DNA from: an uncultured Fidelibacterota bacterium
GTDB lineage: Bacteria > Fidelibacterota > Fidelibacteria > Fidelibacterales > Fidelibacteraceae
DNA: 5,169 nucleotides
NCBI GenBank assembly: GCA_937862595.1
Contig: CALMFL010000068.1
Coordinates: forward strand, 1-5,169
Reading direction: 5' to 3'
In this document: in pieces, positions 4,452-5,169 of the stretch
How positions within the stretch are numbered: position 1 is the first letter of the stretch
How the letters are laid out: each line of letters starts with the position of its first letter
Program-made: the position numbers and the translations under genes
The notes under the pieces: model-generated
Told to the model about the DNA's origin: nothing
Database searches by the model: none
The model's input: only the letters and a program-made list of their open reading frames with translations

Positions 4452-5169
4452 ATGCGATCAAAACTAAGCAGTATTCTTTTTATCCTCTGCATTGTTCTGT
4501 GCAATGCCTGCGACCGCGATGTCATTAAAATCGGTATAGTGGGGGATCAGTTCGGCGCCTATTCGGCGGACGAGTCCTATGCGATCATGGAAAAGGGCGT
4601 AGACAGGCTGCTTGCCCTGTCGCCCGATATCGTCCTGCATGTCGGCGACATGGTGGAAACGATACGCGGCATAAATTCGTTTGAAGATTACGAATCGAAT
4701 TTCAGAACGGCGACCGGGATCATGGAACGTTTTTCCTGTCCCTGGCTGCTTGCCGTCGGCGACCATGACGTCGTCCCCCCTGAGTTCAAAGCTCTTTCCG
4801 GGGACCGTTCGCGTGAAAAATGGTTCATGGACCTGATCCGCGAAACGGACCTGCCCATCGGCGAGCGGCCTTACTACAGTTACGATCACAAGGGCTATCA
4901 CTTCATCGTTCTCTATTCTATTGAAAACATGCATACGGATCCCCGCTGGGGCTCCATTTACCTGAATAAAATATCCGAAGAACAGCTGAAATGGCTTGAG
5001 AAAGACCTCCGGAGATCAGCGAAGAGCAAGGGCAACATCGTCCTGGTGCATCATCCGCACTGGTATGTCTGGCAGAACTGGCAGCCCGTGCACGACCTTC
5101 TGAAAAGCGCCAATACCCATGCCGTCATTGCCGGCCACTATCATTACGATCAGGATGAGGGCTGTCTGG
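4452..5169 (+). CDS. Calcineurin-like metallophosphoesterase, predicted lipoprotein, 3' end outside window
   Basis: The frame runs from the ATG at 4452 to the window end without a stop (239 residues seen). GGAAG at 4442-4446 is well placed for this start. Residues 5-19 are hydrophobic and end in LCNAC, an atypical lipobox with Ala at -1 and likely lipidated Cys20, so an extracytoplasmic location is expected. Metallophosphoesterase motifs appear in order: VGDQFG (30-35), HVGDMVE (63-69), VGDHDVV (102-108, in place of GNHD), LVHHPH (198-203) and AGHYH (227-231). The first motif lacks the canonical DxH histidine. I recall a subgroup of bacterial phosphoesterases with GDRTG at this point, and GDQFG fits it. 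Such proteins bind two metals and hydrolyse phosphate esters; the substrate here is unknown. A purple-acid-phosphatase-like relationship is less likely. The gene has its own promoter and sits 142 nt after the sulfatase. Confidence 0.88.
   Translation, partial: MRSKLSSILFILCIVLCNACDRDVIKIGIVGDQFGAYSADESYAIMEKGVDRLLALSPDIVLHVGDMVETIRGINSFEDYESNFRTATGIMERFSCPWLLAVGDHDVVPPEFKALSGDRSREKWFMDLIRETDLPIGERPYYSYDHKGYHFIVLYSIENMHTDPRWGSIYLNKISEEQLKWLEKDLRRSAKSKGNIVLVHHPHWYVWQNWQPVHDLLKSANTHAVIAGHYHYDQDEGCL

Noticed and set aside
4464..4934. Minus-strand open frame at the right end
   Set aside because: The + strand frame from 4452 has a ribosome binding site, a signal peptide and all five phosphoesterase motif regions, so the opposite frame is a shadow.
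1..5169. A defence, mobile-element or CRISPR system
   Set aside because: No spaced direct repeats, transposase, integrase, nuclease, toxin or reverse transcriptase motifs are visible; the genes are metabolic or surface hydrolases.

Overview
The window is a compact stretch of a bacterial chromosome with seven protein-coding genes, all on the + strand. Both outer genes are cut by the window edges. Coding DNA is moderately GC-rich, and the gap at 4310-4451 is clearly AT-rich. Genes start behind good Shine-Dalgarno sequences. The two promoters I can propose look like ordinary sigma-70 sites (TTGAxA, 17 nt, TAAyAT). Two genes encode lipoproteins with N-terminal lipoboxes, one of them a secreted-type sulfatase, which fits a Gram-negative cell envelope. 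The folK / deoxynucleoside kinase pair, the short membrane protein ending in an acidic EDADYKEIE tail and the sulfatase together suggest an uncultured, probably anaerobic member of the FCB-type lineages (Marinimicrobia, Cloacimonadota, Fibrobacterota or similar). Promoters and ribosome binding sites do not look like Bacteroidetes proper. This placement is inference.

Left part (1-2700): a head-to-tail set likely to be one transcription unit. It holds the C-terminus of a TM1433-like FAD/NAD oxidoreductase of the glycerol-3-phosphate dehydrogenase type, folK (folate synthesis), a deoxynucleoside kinase (dNTP salvage), a 67-residue single-pass membrane protein and a short-chain dehydrogenase. The first four genes overlap at their start/stop codons (TGATG, ATGA, ATGA), so translation is probably coupled. 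The dehydrogenase follows after 30 nt. FolK and the kinase are linked metabolically through thymidylate and dNTP supply. The others have no obvious shared pathway.

Right part (2701-5169): two separately promoted genes for predicted lipoproteins. One is a Cys-type S1 sulfatase resembling N-acetylglucosamine-6-sulfatases. The other is a calcineurin-like metallophosphoesterase, truncated by the window end, whose first metal motif is GDxxG instead of DxH. The 142-nt gap before it is the densest regulatory region here: an AT-rich block, a strong promoter candidate, an operator-like palindrome at the expected transcription start with a third half-site, and a 9-bp inverted repeat that includes the ribosome binding site.

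I see no CRISPR array, tRNA, rRNA, insertion sequence or phage gene, and no convincing undescribed multi-gene system. The points most worth checking are the control region at 4341-4451, the divergent phosphoesterase motif and the small membrane protein in the folK-kinase unit.
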